From positions 44,436,723-44,500,722 of the forward strand of contig OX465584.1 of the NCBI GenBank assembly GCA_950022655.1: 64,000 nt of DNA, read 5' to 3'. This DNA comes from Alentia gelatinosa. Lineage: Eukaryota > Annelida > Polychaeta > Phyllodocida > Polynoidae. Below are positions 1 through 12,835 of the stretch, piece after piece. Position 1 is the stretch's first letter. The number at the start of each line of letters is the position of its first letter. The notes under the pieces were generated by a model. That model made no database searches and was not told where the DNA came from. It saw nothing but the letters and a program-made list of their open reading frames with translations. A program made the position numbers and the translations under genes.

Positions 1-1540
1 GAACTCGACTTGTATGTCTTTCTTCTCCACAGATGAAAGAAATAGAGTAATTTCTATGTTTTTGAGACTTCATTAGCTGGGACTAATTTCGTAACTTTTA
101 ATGAAATGTTAGTGAGTTTTATCATATTCAATTCTGTACTCTGGTACTAACGGTGCCGCTCGACATTCATTATTGAAGTCTGCATGTTGACCTCTCATCT
201 GCATGATTATTGGTCCCGGGAGGTTCAAACCAGTGCCACAGAGCAGAGATTCGCACACATGTCTTGCGCAATGAATTTTCGGTGGAGGAATTCCGGACTC
301 AATATGCTTCTGTAGATTTGAAATACAATGAATGTTATGTACTTTGGAATAAGAGTTACCCAACTACATATACATTTAGCTTTTTGATATGCCCTTCAAT
401 TTGAGCTATGAAGCGCACGATGAACTTATACAGCTGAGTACTTTGTCCTCACCCCTTCCCCCAAATCAATGACTCGACTGATTTATGAAAAGGCAGCTAC
501 TCTAAAATTCAAATACACATGTACGTCCTATACATGTACTATAAAATGTACACTCTATGTTTAGAAACAACAGTTTGATATAGATGTACACTTACCATAC
601 TTATCGGAGATGTAGTCATGAATAGCGATGTAAAAAGTAAATATTGACCTTTATCCCTACCGATACTGGTAAGTAGGTCTAGCACTACAGAAAAGGGAAC
701 TGTCCTCAGCATACCAGCTTCAAGCCGTTCATGTTTTAATCCTGGCCGTAAAATGAAAGGTCACATATTTTTTGTGGGCATGACTGAAAGTTATTAGCAT
801 TATTGTTGCAATGAGACAAGGTTTCAGATCCAGCAAACGTTTTCTCTCCGCTTACAGGTCAACATTGGTGTTGATATTCGTAGTGGGTTCCTGTAGTTTT
901 AACGGAATCCCTTTCTCTTCAGTTCAGTGTAGAGTCTCATTTACAGTAAAAATCCCACTTAAGGGGATACCCTCCGTTCCGAGCAAAGTGTCCAATTAAG
1001 CGGGGTTTCCAGTCTGCCGATGGTTAGGCTAAATGTTATATAATACCTCTATACCAAGGTGATACCACGGCTTAGAACCACTGTTTTAACCTCACGCGAG
1101 GTTAGAATAAACATCTTATAGAGCAAAGGTGGCCGTTGACACGGGGTGACCGCTTACGCGGGGTGACCGTTAGGCGGGGTTCTACTGTATTAGATGTAGA
1201 TCTATATCTAACATATATGTATAACATATAGAGCACATAGCTATTGTTGTATAGACATGACCATCTTGCCCCCGATGCTAAACAAAATTCCAGGTGGCAG
1301 ATCCAGCTATTAATGGATTTTATGAAAAGTATATTTTTGTTTGCCATAAAAGGGTTGTAGCAGCGTCTCACGATTATCTATATATCATGACAGCAGAAAA
1401 TAGTGGTTGTCCGCGGGCTACAGTGGTGCTATATTACTATATCCTGATGGATGATGGCAGAACTAACAATCACTTTGTGCCCTATTATGCTATAGGTATG
1501 CATGTTAATTCTGCATAGGCATTCATAACTGTATATAGAG
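1..1540. other. non-coding DNA at window start
   Basis: No reading frame here has recognisable protein features. Around 900-1190 there are short degenerate repeats built on a gcggggt core (for example near 1000, 1140, 1155 and 1175), which look like remains of a dispersed repeat. The missing first exon of the BAX gene could lie here or further left, but I could not identify it. Confidence 0.5.
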
Positions 1541-1544
1541 TTTG

Positions 1545-2660
1545 GGAGTATTTGTCGAAATTTAAACCTTTCATTGCCTCAAGAAGAATGAACTGGTTAA
1601 GCCAACTGCAGAAGGACAGGAGAATGATTTTGAAATTTTCACATGTCTAAAGAAACCACCAATGGCAGCTCTCCAAATATCATCTCTCATCAAATATCCG
1701 GTATCCTGAGGATATGTTATAGAAAAGAGCTACTGATAATGATTTTGCATTTGTTCAGAGTATTACCTCCAATGACGAATGTCCAGAAATCAGTGGCTAC
1801 AACATAAAGATGTTAAGTTGAGAGCAAGGTCATTCATGGGCACTCAGGATGAAATTTGTTTATCTTCCATTAATCGATAAGTCTCCGTTAGACACAGCAA
1901 CAATGATAACGAAGGCAAAGCAGATATCAGAGGCTCCTGGGCCGAAATGCATAATCCTGACACGAGACCAGCAACTATACTGTGTTGCATTGCATATTCT
2001 CTGGGAGAACGAAACCAGATTCCAGAACTTCTTTCTGAGATTGGGTGGTGTTCACCTATAGGTGAATTACTGTGGTTGTATAAGTACACTTATGGCTGTC
2101 ACGGTCATAGTAGAAATATTAAGTGCTGTTTTTGGTGGTGTACTGGTAAGAAGTTTCCCCAAAATGTAAGAGCTCTCAGGATGCTGGTAGAAGAACTTGT
2201 AAGGCCTCGCTTTCAGAAGCACAACTTTCAAAAGGTGGATGATTTGTCTTCACCATCCTCAAATATATTTGAGCTGAGCGAGAGGCAGACTGGGCATTCA
2301 TTCCATCTGGATACTATCAAAGAAATGATACATCTCTTCCTTGCAGAAGGACCTTGAAAACCTGGTCAAGACATACATTCGATGTAATCATTGATGACTT
2401 GAACCAAAAGTCCTTGTTGCTGAAGATGACACTGACCTCTTTATTCTTTTGTTTCACTTTGATAAACTGTCTTAAGTCTCTGTTTTAATGCTTTTGCCAA
2501 TTCATGGCCATGCCATGATTGGTATTACTGCTACTGTTGACAGCATCATGAAATAATACCAAACCTGTTAGCAGCATTTGGACTCACTGGTTGTGATACA
2601 GTTGCACCATACTTTGAAATTTTAAGTCCTGAAGGCTTGTAATCATACATAGGTGACACA
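1545..2660 (+). pseudogene. decayed mobile-element protein gene
   Basis: Pieces of one ancient protein can be read in order on the plus strand, but the frame shifts and stops repeatedly. At 1849-2061 the frame reads a stretch ending FFLRLGGVHL, preceded by a DQQLY...ILW segment. At about 2062-2357 another frame continues with a segment containing RALRMLVEELVRP. At 2416-2466 there is DDTDLFILLFHF and at 2574-2621 LTGCDTVAPYF. The order and motifs (a D..LY...A..I.W block, an LRLGG.H block, an ED/DTDL..LL.H block and an LTGCDT block) match, from memory, a multi-copy unclassified transposon-type protein common in mollusc, cnidarian and other invertebrate assemblies. I cannot name a superfamily. 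At least one frameshift and several in-frame stops make it non-functional. Confidence 0.55.
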
Positions 2661-4213
2661 ACTCATTTGTCGGATGTCACGAGAGGAACCTCATGGAGTC
2701 TCACTCCTTAATGAGACCTTAAAGCCTATAAGACACCGACCCGACCGCTGTGCCCGATTCTACCTTTGCCCGACGGATCCGTCAGGTCGGTGAGAATCTG
2801 CATCAATCAGGTCGATGTACACACTTCACCGACCTGATTTTATTGCTTTTTCCGACGCGTCGGGCATTACTACAATGTCAGATATGACCGACTCTCCCCG
2901 ACCTTAAGATTTCTATGTTATGCACTTTCACCGACTGTTCCCGATTCTGAGTAGGCCGCTTATATAGTGATGCTTTGAATCCCCCCATTCTATGCCCAAG
3001 TATTTTATACCAATTTGTAGGGGAGATACATGCGATTATAGATCTGAAAACGGTTTTCTAATACCTCAAATAGGACAGAAATTATTAATGTTTGCATTAT
3101 ATCTAGATCTAGTATTATTTAAAGATGTGTAATGCATTTACATATATAGGATCAATATTACGTTTAAATCCTTAGTGGTTGGTTAGTGCCATAGTAAAAT
3201 GTTAACCATAGAGATAAGATTTATCTAGGCTCTTTAGCGTAACCTACTTATAGATTGTGACTCTTTTAGCACATTATTAACTAACTTGCTGCCATCTCAA
3301 CAAAAACATGTCAATAACAGAGTAAAATTAACCCAATAGCTTATGGGTCTCCTAGGGTTGAAAATCTTCGTTGTGCTGTAGTGATACGTTAAAACCATAG
3401 GAGAAAAGGTCATGATGATGTCAGATTTAGTTGAATACCAGCGTTACTTAAAGTGCCATGATGATTGCAGCAAATATCAATAAGATTAATTTCTGAAAGG
3501 GGCGGTTTATGTACTGCTACGCCAGGTTCAATTCCATGTTCCTCGCCCCAAGGATCATTTACCGTTTTCCCAATACTTCAAACGTTTTATTAGATTATTC
3601 AATTGATACATGGAAGTCATCCATGTCCGTTATACAAGTACACATTCCACATTCAGACAATTGTTCTGATCGGGACATGGTTAAAGATAAACATGTATAA
3701 ATAGAAATCCTGACTCATGGTCACTTATCACCTCTGCCGTGTCAATTCCTGCTCGATGTGATATCGTCAAGTCTACATGGTAATACATACATAAACATGT
3801 GTATAGAATGAGACTTGTGAAATGGTAGCAGTCATAGGCACCTAATATGTATTTGCCTCGTATTATCATTCTAAGTACTGTTATGGTATTATAATTAGTG
3901 AATCTAGCATGCTGCAACTAAGTGACCTATATGTCTGGTCAGATAGTTATAGGTTGCATTGAGTTCACTGATTCATAGAATAGTTTACCCAAAGCTGTAT
4001 TTTCATGAAAGACAAAAGCTAAAAACGTGTAAGAGCTAGCGTATAGTGGGAAAGCATGACAGATGGTCGTAACATTGACAGTTTGAAATCGACCCTTTCA
4101 TATCTCAGGTGTGTTTTTCATCCCGGATATTTTAGTGAATCGTAGATTCGTGGAAAGGATGATATATACACAATATTACCATGATTTCGATCTGAGTGGC
4201 CGTATTCTCCGCG

Positions 4214-4248
<35 letters not shown>

Positions 4249-4894
4249 CGTTCTTTACCCTGCAAGGACTTCAGCAATACAGCCGGTATGAAATGTCCTT
4301 GCAGCTCAGTATACAATGTCAACATAAATATTACACCAGCTTCCGGTCTAGTAGTTTGATCCAACGTAATCCATTCTATACAATTCACATGAAGATTTTT
4401 GCCCGAAGCTAGTAAACACAAAATATAGTTTTGTGTACCCAAAACCAATACAATATTTGCAAAAATTAACTTGGCAAATACTCCGAGCGATAGCGAGGAG
4501 TATTGCGTAGAGTCAACTACAAGGAGAATACGGCCACACAGAGCGAAATTATGGTAATGTTGTATTTATTACTCACTTATTTTTAGATTTAGGCATTAAA
4601 TATGATCGTTAGAAAACTTTTCAACGTAATTAAGAAGTTATGTTTGGGACTACTTTCATCTAAAAGATCTGTATCCTCCTAGGAGGGTACGGAGCTCCGT
4701 ATCCTCCTCAGTAGCGATCTGTAATCTCCATAGGCTTAGTATAGAGACTCCGTATCAGGTGGGTAATAATTCTTTTTAACCATACTCACCCCCAAATTAT
4801 ATGTATTCATTGTGACCTTAACACAGACAATAAACTGATTAAACCAGGTTTCGAATCTTTCCACCCCCTAACCAATTGTGGTTCTTTTCACCAG
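2661..4894. other. non-coding DNA upstream of BAX exon
   Basis: No supported gene. A tract at about 2700-2950 is rich in short cgac/gtcgg words (gacctgat, ccgacct) that suggest an old foldback or dispersed repeat. A pure T run lies at 4219-4242. About 4255-4325 resembles 30423-30490 and about 4481-4508 resembles 61838-61870. This stretch is either the 5' flank or the first intron of BAX; the missing first coding exon must end in intron phase 1 to join 4895. Confidence 0.5.
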
Positions 4895-5047
4895 GTCGAC
4901 GACGAAGTAGTCAACGACTGAGCCGAAATGACATCGGGAACCAGGCTCGCATTCTCCTCACACAGTTCATCCATGACCGCATGGAGCGGAATGGGATGCC
5001 GAATGCGCCGGATGCTGAAGGACTCATAGAGCCGGGCACTCCTGCAG
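4895..5047 (+). CDS. BAX: BAX apoptosis regulator, N-terminal exon (helix 1 region)
   Basis: First recognisable exon of a BAX-type pro-apoptotic Bcl-2 protein, which permeabilises the outer mitochondrial membrane. The acceptor is ttcttttcaccag before 4895 and the donor is gtaatt after 5047; both junctions are phase 1. The exon gives 51 codons, starting with an Arg/Ser-rich stretch (RRRSSQRLSR), then the helix-1 segment ILLTQFIHDRMERNG, which corresponds to LLLQGFIQDRAGRMG of vertebrate BAX, then an acidic Pro-rich loop (DAEGLIEPGTPA). No start codon fits upstream in this exon, so the initiator Met sits on a separate small exon that I could not locate. The five exons plus the one missing base give 196 residues, close to the 192 of human BAX, so the missing piece should be only a few residues. 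Confidence 0.85.
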
Positions 5048-8000
5048 GTAATTCAGGCTTATTTATAGATGAGTAAGAGGGGTATGGCTTGAGGATAAGT
5101 GCCTACTCATTAGAAACATGTAAGTTGTCAAGGATGTTAAATATTTGATTGTTTTTAATTGCAGTTTTCAATTTCATTGTAATTCTGAATGTGTGACGCG
5201 GCAGTGGGGCAGAGAACGGTACCTGAATAATCCAAACGAGGTTATAAAAATATCAAGATAAAGCAGATAGATCTGGACTTGGATAAAAAGGTCTACTGAG
5301 CACCACTGTCTCTAATGTTCACTGCAGCCACTTTTCTCCTTCATCCCCAGTGGTAGATTCACTGCTATATCACAGGCCAATTCTTCTCATACCATGTCTA
5401 TGTAGTGTGGGAAATAAAGCTCTCACCTCGGTAAATGTTTTTGGGTGAGATTTCTACCTACATTCATCTCATAGATTCGATCAAACCCAAAGTAAGTCCA
5501 ATTGAACAAATTTGACTACCTAAACAAACAAGCAAAGATAGACTTCCGTTATTGACGGAACAGTGCCGAAGCAAGAAGTGGGGGGGGGGGGGGGGATACT
5601 AAAGACTCACAAAAGTATCACACTAGATTTACAGTAGCGCCTTCTAGCACAGGGGAATACATATCCAAAAGTACCCCCTTCCCATCTCACGGACCCCCCC
5701 CCCCCCTCCCAACACATACGAATGCAAAGAGGAAGTGCGAAGGGAATGCAGAAAAAGTGCCATGACAGTATTGAATGATTCTCCATGTAACTAAGTTAAG
5801 AACCTTAACTTGAAAATTTGATATAAGAGAATTGTAGTTAGACATGTGGTTATATATGTAAAACCACACTCGCAGCATCAGTGGATATAGTGTACACAGT
5901 GTACACAAAACCAAGCAGAGAAATGATTACTTGTGTCTTTGTTTTTTTAAAAATCCGTTTTTCTTGAAGTATGAGTTAGCTTTACCTACGTGATGTCAGA
6001 AAAACAGACACATTCATTCTCAGGGTCAGAACTAGGATGTGTCACATGGTGACTAAGAATAGAAATGTCTATAAAGGCCCACTTACGTCCGGGAACAATA
6101 TTTTGCTCGTGGAGACGCGAGGATATACGGAAGTCCATAGATCTACTCGACTGATACTGCGGTACCCCTCACTATTCTTATCGGTCTACGATTAGACAAG
6201 GCCAGGTGTGCTACCGGGAATTGAATTTGAATGTTCAAGTGGTTTGTTTGTGAGCTAGTGCACCTTCCGTGAAACACAGAGGTCTCATCGCATTCTTCTA
6301 ATACAGAAACGTCATGAGTCTAATTGATCCATTTATAGGATGTACATGTATACTGTATAATGTTTTTCGATCCAACCGGACAAGATTTCGACCTATCAAA
6401 TGATGTATTGACAGTTACATGACTCACTTTTCTTGTATAGAGTTTAGGGAGTTAAATATAGACAAATTGAGCTATGCCGGTTAGTGTTAAAAATGCGATA
6501 TACACCTTAAAGATAACGACATAAATATGAATTGAGCAATAGTTAACTGAAGGTGACAGAAAGAACTGAGGGACAGGTAAACACATAAACGGTAAGGGCA
6601 TAATACAAATGCAAAGAAGTAGCTATGGGTAGAGGGACATACGTACGCAATATTGACTGGTTCCAGATACAAGTAGCCGTATGATCCGAGGAGATCACAC
6701 GCAGTAATATCCGAGCGCACGCGAGGATATTCCGTTGCGTCAACTTCGAGGAGCGTACAACAGCTTTTATCTGAAACCTTTCATCTATAATCCACCTTTT
6801 CCAGATGGTGGCGTGCCGATATTAGCTCGTTTCAGGTACGAGAATTTGTTTTCCATATTTGCCCTTCATTGTAACCCATAGCATACAACATTTCCGTATG
6901 CGCCGGGTATGTCCATACAGAATTCCCATAGGGATACTTTGTAAGAGGTGGATAATAAAAATGAGAGGACCGCATTTTGAAGATACATGAAACATTAAGC
7001 TATGACCAACACTGGATGACGGTGAGGCGCAAAGATATAGTAAGAAGTGGAGCAAATGCAATAGATTGATGCATTGTAGTAAGAAAGACAAGGATACACT
7101 CAATCTATACCATCTAAGCTTCATAGCCAGTTTTATGTAAGTCAATATGTTTCTGAATCCGACACACACCAGTCAAATATTACTATATCCAAATAGTTTT
7201 ACTGCTTTAAAGAGACATGATTTCCTTCTATGATTTTGTTGTTGACTTAAGAATGTTGATGGTACGTGGCAAAAGCATTTTAGCTGCAGCCAAAAGCGTT
7301 TAAGAAAATATTACATATTGCTTTAGGAACTACAAATACAAACATAGAAATCAGAAAATACTGCAACAAGGGTGTATCTATATTAATCTTTGTTCTAATC
7401 CAACGGTTATTGAGAAATTCTGAAGGTATTATATTGAATTTTGTGGTTTACATAGTCTGAGAGAATTGGACACATAGATAAGGGCCTGTGCTTCATACTG
7501 CCGACGAGAAAGAGGTACATTGTACATGAAGAGTGACATACCCTTTTTTTTATGCTAGTCATATGTAAACCAAGGCTGATGGAAATGAATGTCGATGGAT
7601 AGTCTAATGATGAAAGATGAAAGTGCACGTGATTGGAATTCCCTTTGAATATTATCATAATCATAAAACCGTTTGAACCGTTGCCAGTCATCGAATGTGG
7701 CAGATCTTAGAATTTGATCTCTGTCTTATCTGATGATATCAAATATACTGTTTGAACCGTTGCCAGTCAACGAATGTGGCAGATCGTAGAATTTAATCTC
7801 TGTCTTATCTGATGATATCAAATATATTGGTCAATAACTCATAGAAGTATGCCGCCTAGCTCAATGATACGTACTCCATAACCTGACTGACTTTTCCTAG
7901 TAATGTAAAGTACAGTGTATTTGTATCACAATGGAAGTCTAGGAATGTGTAGGCACAGTGGTGTAGGGTTGTTTATTGTTTTGTTTAGGTTTGAGTACAT

Positions 8001-8335
8001 ATGAATTCTTGAGCTGTGTGTAAGGCCTTGATGAAAAACAGGATATTATGTATCGGTCACTGTACTTCATATTTAGGTCATCGTTGATAACAATGTGCAT
8101 GCTGTTTTACCACTACCCTATGTTATTATGTGTTTTAGAAATCTACCAGTGTTTAAACCTGTTTAGAATTATTTGGTGAACAGTATCGAATTGATATATC
8201 TACATACTGTTTTGTACGACCCCATGTCTATGAAATATAGAAATAATGGATGGATAGGTAGACTTTTGTAAAATGGTGATGTATTTAGTCGACTGAGAAA
8301 CACAATGGCTGATTTACAACGTGCCTATCTTGTAG
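5048..8335 (+). other. BAX intron (phase 1), 3.3 kb
   Basis: Intron between the N-terminal and BH3 exons. It carries a G run near 5580-5595, a C run near 5694-5706 and a 79-bp tandem duplication at about 7671-7826. No nested gene is supported; the short frames here have no recognisable domains. Confidence 0.75.
7671..7826. repeat. tandem duplication, two copies of about 79 bp
   Basis: The segment beginning gtttgaaccgttgccagtc at 7671 recurs at 7750 with only a few substitutions and continues through gatgatatcaaatata in both copies. This is a simple direct duplication inside the BAX intron with no coding content. Confidence 0.85.
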
Positions 8336-8420
8336 GTCCGCCGGTACCGAGAGTACGGGAGGTGGCAGAGGCTCTTCGACGAATCGGTGACGAACTCGAT
8401 GGAGATGAAAGTTTACAACG
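8336..8420 (+). CDS. BAX: BAX, BH3 exon
   Basis: This 85-nt exon has acceptor gcctatcttgtag and donor gtaggt. It enters in phase 1, completing a Gly codon split from the previous exon, and leaves in phase 2. It encodes the BH3 helix EVAEALRRIGDELDGDESLQ. The core L-x3-I-G-D-E-L is what lets BAX homo-oligomerise and bind the hydrophobic groove of other Bcl-2 proteins. The match to vertebrate BAX (L-K-R-I-G-D-E-L-D) is nearly exact and is closer to BAX than to BAK or BOK. Direct splicing of the flanking exons keeps the frame open. Confidence 0.95.
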
Positions 8421-8504
8421 GTAGGTCAATATTGGAAGCGAAAGTAAAGCATAAGTTGCCTTTTAATATGGAAATCAGAAACGAGCTTATAATATTAAAA
8501 AGAT

Positions 8505-8535
<31 letters not shown>

Positions 8536-11317
8536 GGGGGGGGATTGGTCCGGCCTTCACAAATCTCTAATTTAGAGAAATTACTTCTTTTCTTTTTTTT
8601 TCTGTTTTTCGGCTTACCATAGAGGTGTTTTGCCACGTGATCCTAAACTTCAAATAAAGTGTCTAGAAAGTGCATTCGCGGTAAATTCTGTACGTGGACT
8701 ATTCCGTCATTTATCATGCCATCAATTACTTGCCACATAGTATTCTATCTTATATTTTATTCTCCTTCCTGTAGACGCTCGATGATTTGAATTACAATTT
8801 CAAAGTTGTGTACTTAAAAAAGTGAGTGCATGTGGAGAGATGCTCCCTTATATAGAAATGACCTCACTCTGTGTAGTTTACAGCAGAGACCTGTGTCGTT
8901 ACGCACGTAACCATTGTTCAGATCTTCCCCCGACTGATTCCGCCTTATATTTTGGTCGCCTGAGCTGGACTCCACCAATATTCATAACTATCTCTGCCAC
9001 TTAATTGACCCGTCAACCGTTATTAGTTTCCAGTTAACTTCTGATCAGCTTTACTCGATGACCCGCCTCTGTTTAGTCATTTTATTGTTGTGCAGCGTGG
9101 TCTATCAGGTAGAGTGCCAGAATGCACAAGTAGTCGGGTCTAAGGTTCGATTCCCGGTCGTTTTCGTGCTTCAGACTATCTCCCTGACCTATCAGATAAA
9201 ACAGATTTTCAACATGTGAATCTAAATTCCTGCTGTGAAAAAAAACCCCACACATTTTCTCCCAACTACTTCCATAAAAACCTGCCTTTCTGACTGACCA
9301 TCTTAACCTTAAGAATATAATCCCAATTAGCTCAATATTGTAACCCTTGACTCCGATTGCCCCAACATATCTTATTCGTAACCTATGTGAATCCATTGAC
9401 TTTTGCAATGTAACCACCCCCCCCCCCACCCCCCCCCCCCCCCCGCCACAACCACAACCGCCACAACCGCCACCATCACCATCATTAAAGCGTAATGGCT
9501 CATCGCCCCAGTCCCTTTAACCTTGTTTAATCATTAATCTGGACGTCATCACCCTCTGCACTCGACCCCTCTCACGGACTCCACATTCAGGTCCCTGTCA
9601 TCTGTTATCCTCCTTTGTGTATGAACATTTCATATTACTTGTCTAACCCGTCACGTAACGGGCAAGAATAGCCCTTCATGGGGAATCACCCCGTCACCAT
9701 TGTCTTCCAGGCCCAACACCCCGTGAGTCATCTACAATTCCCGCCTCTTTCGGTCTTCAACGCTCCCTTCTATAACTCTTCAATTCACCTTTACCTTACA
9801 CCCATTTTATCACTGTCCCACCTGATTGAGTTTTAAAAAAAAAAGGTTTGATAGGAAAGAGATGTGCACACTTCATCCAATTCATGGAGAATTTGTGAGA
9901 TCAAAAGTCTTACCTTGAGGTCATGATCTTTGTCCATCCCGAGGAAAAACTGCTAAAACATGCGATACGTGTATAACAACGTGTGCGTCACTTTAAAGAA
10001 CGGGGTCTGGAACGTTGCCAAAACCTGTTGTGCATGGATATAACCGACGAATTCATGGTTTTGGTCGGCCTTTTTAACCAGATGTACTCTGGAAACACCA
10101 GTGATGACAATGTTCCCTTCCATAAAAAAAACTACATGCGCTCAGATATAGGCCCTATAAACACTCTAGAAAACCATGGCTACCTAAGCTTTCCCTTTTG
10201 ACAGTGATTCAGCCGCCAAGCTAGTTTCTATTTGTCTATTGATAGTCACGATCATATTGTCCGATGTAAGCACCTCCCATGGCGGTTAACCTTTATCTAT
10301 AACGTGTTTGACAACGTTATCAATTCACAAAACGCCTTCCAGGCACAATCCAAACAAGAAAAAAACCAAAAAAACAACCAGATAGAAATATCAATACAGC
10401 GCATTGTTTGTGGAGTAAAAGGGATTTTTAATCAAATCTTATTAAGTTGGTATATATAAGACCTATCAGATTTACTGACCCAGGTAATATACACGTATTT
10501 GACTTGAATCATGGACTTGTACACTAAGTCCGTGCTTAAATTCAGCACAAAAAGTTGAGAATTCATACACGTAATTTACACGGTCGTGAGCATAACGGGG
10601 GCACCACCTGACAAAAAAACCATTAACTATATGGAGATATTTATGCATACAAGAAATAAAGTTTCATCTTGGTACCTATAGTTATTGGTCTTGGCATATA
10701 CATATATACATACGTTAAAGATGTGGCACATATAAATGGAATGTTATCAAGAAACGTCACGAAATTTCATATAATTGTTTATATGGCTTAAGTTGTCTTC
10801 ACAGAACGATATCACGAATCGGAGTTGAGTGATATCTGTAGCAGAAGACTATGAACGCCCTGTAAACAATTATATGATATTGAGTGACGTCTAGATTTTA
10901 TCCTACCGTCACATGTTTTTAACTTCATATGTTAAGCGTGGCATATAAATATTTTACGGCATAAGCGTGGCATACAGTCGTACCATGTTAAGCCTGTGGC
11001 GATGTATGTGAAGGGTAGGATAAATACGTGGAATATCCCCGCGTAGTTTCCTGAAAGTGTTTCAGTGAACAATAAAAATAATTGTACGTATGACATGAAA
11101 GATGTGACCAAAACTAGGAGCAAGTCCGATCTCCCTCCCCTCTCGTGAATCTTAACTATATCTCTGCCGGCAGATACAGCAATTTGCCAAGTAAAATAGA
11201 TAATAAGGTTGGTTAATTAGTTTAAGATTCGATAAGGGTTGTCATATCACACCAACAGGTTTGAGTAGTGTTGAGTAGTAAAATAAAGTAATTTACACTG
11301 TATATTTCCATTTGCAG
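8421..11317 (+). other. BAX intron (phase 2), 2.9 kb
   Basis: Intron between the BH3 and BH1 exons. It contains a (TG)n-(G)n simple repeat at 8504-8543, a tRNA-like SINE head near 9092-9165, and a long C-rich run at about 9413-9446 followed by a cca/cac-rich tract to about 9480. No gene is supported inside it. Confidence 0.75.
9092..9165 (+). repeat. tRNA-derived SINE-like sequence
   Basis: The segment has a tRNA-like layout. A D-arm-like gtggtctatcaggtagagtg near 9097 is followed about 35 bases later by a good Pol III B box, ggttcgattcc (about 9144-9154). Acceptor pairing is not kept, so this is a tRNA-derived repeat head, not a tRNA gene. Confidence 0.5.
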
Positions 11318-11453
11318 CTTGATAAGTCAGATACCAGCAGACGCGTCCCAGACGACATTTCAGAAGGTCGCGGAGAGCATCTTCAATGACGGTATTTTCA
11401 ACTGGGGCCGTGTGGTGGCGCTCTTCTACTTCGCCTTCAAGATGGCCGTCAAG
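11318..11453 (+). CDS. BAX: BAX, BH1 exon (pore-forming helix 5)
   Basis: This 136-nt exon has acceptor tatttccatttgcag and donor gtatac. It enters in phase 2, completing an Arg codon begun at 8419-8420, and leaves in phase 0. It encodes a helix-3/4 region, then the BH1 block FNDGIFNWGRVVALFYFAFK. This differs from vertebrate BAX (FSDG-FNWGRVVALFYFASK) at only a few positions. NWGR is the BH1 signature and contributes to the BH3-binding groove; the following hydrophobic helix 5 inserts into the outer mitochondrial membrane during pore formation. Confidence 0.96.
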
Positions 11454-11818
11454 GTATACACCTTTAGTATTAGTAAAAATGGAATTAGGTTTACCCCAAT
11501 TCTTATACATGCGATCAGATTTCTGTCAAATTTACTTTGACTTAGCTCCAAATTTACTCTCATAGGAGACATAATATGTTCGTACCTTCATTTACACATG
11601 TACATGTATATATTATCAAGGACCTGTATAAATCTATAATCTAGTTATCTAAGTCCGTGATACGTTATATACTATATGTAATATAGTATACAGGAATGGT
11701 AATAAAACGAGGTTCTTAGTGCCTCTAGTTATCTGTCATCAAACCCACAATGCAGATTGTTGGCAGCGTCCTGTACGACAACCGTCCTGTTGTAACGCGT
11801 GTTGGTGCTGGTTTTCAG
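11454..11818 (+). other. BAX intron (phase 0), 0.37 kb, with two possible acceptors
   Basis: Short intron before the BH2 exon. Two AG acceptors lie in the same phase: one ending at 11755 (acccacaatgcag) and one at 11818 (gtgctggttttcag). Homology with vertebrate BAX, where the next exon begins ALCTK, favours 11818. The 63 nt between the two sites are open and would add 21 residues. Confidence 0.7.
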
Positions 11819-11932
11819 GCGATGCGGGATGTGGCGGGTAACGTGCTGGGTCTGATTCGGGGAGTCGTCGAGTGGGTGGTGAGCTTCATCGTCGACAACG
11901 TGGCCACGTGGATCCTGGAACGCGGCGGCTGG
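11819..11932 (+). CDS. BAX: BAX, BH2 exon
   Basis: This 114-nt exon is phase 0 on both sides and is followed by a consensus donor gtgagt. It encodes the helix-6/7 region and ends in the BH2 motif ATWILERGGW, matching vertebrate BAX LGWIQDQGGW. The start at 11819 is chosen because the protein then aligns with BAX almost without a gap: 38 residues from the BH1 exon boundary to the GGW end, against 35 in human BAX. An upstream in-phase acceptor would give a longer variant. Confidence 0.93.
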
Positions 11933-12381
11933 GTGAGTGTCGGGCGGTCAGTCCGCAGTTACTACAAGTTTGTTTGTGGTTTAACGTCACAGGGGACCCT
12001 GAGGGTATATGGGGATCATCAACGATTTTAGCTTTTAACTTTTGTAGATTTATTCGGTCAATTATTTTCAGTGTTTTCAAATGTCTTATAAACAATCAAA
12101 GAGATTTGTCTCTCTCAAAAATATGATGATATCTTTCTTTGGAATAGTTTCATACAACATTTTAATGTTGTTACTGTTTTTCAAATATGTTCTTCTATTT
12201 TATTGTATCAGCAGGATATGCTGAACAGTTATGGGTATTGAAGGCTTGGCACAATGGGGGATTTGCCCTTTCAGGAGGTAGTCATTACAAATCGGCCACA
12301 CCCAAATGATTGAACAAAATCAGAATAAAGTTCATTATAGTCCGACTTGCCCCATAATTCAAACCTGAATCAAACAGAAGT

Positions 12382-12417
<36 letters not shown>

Positions 12418-12835
12418 GGGGGGGGGGGTTAAGGTAGCCGGTCGGGTGACGCGGTGGCGCTAGCGGTGGGGGTAGGCGGGGAGGTGTGGGGGTGGGGAGG
12501 GGTAGGATACAGGGACTGAGGCCAGTCTAAGACATGCCCTGATCGGGCTCGGCCGAACCCCGGTGGCACCAGGCCACCGAGCGGCCACCCACAGGCTGCT
12601 GATCACCTTTAACCATGGACTTCTATTACCATGCCTTATCTATCAATATAGACAAATCTCTGAGCATGTTTTACTACCTGTCACAAATCTGATCTGAAAT
12701 TCTGTGCACGGAGCCACCACGCGGAATAAGCATTCAAGCAGATTAGAACACCTAAGTTGAAATATCTACTGTATTTGTATTACATGTGCTGTGTGTTGAT
12801 TGGTCATTTTATGTCACTTTCCCCCCTTCGTACAG
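11933..12835 (+). other. BAX intron (phase 0), 0.9 kb
   Basis: Intron before the last BAX exon. It contains a (TG)n-(G)n repeat at about 12384-12428 followed by a GC-rich, G-biased tract to about 12600. No coding content is supported. Confidence 0.8.

Noticed and set aside
8504..8543. Glycine-rich frame
   Set aside because: It is a reading of a (TG)n-(G)n microsatellite; other G/C runs (5580, 5694, 9413, 12384, 43548, 55951, 62629) are the same kind of simple sequence.
9640..9710. Short cccgtcacgtaacggg and ggggaatcacccc hairpins in the BAX intron
   Set aside because: Small, isolated palindromes with no terminal repeat, spacing pattern or second copy seen.
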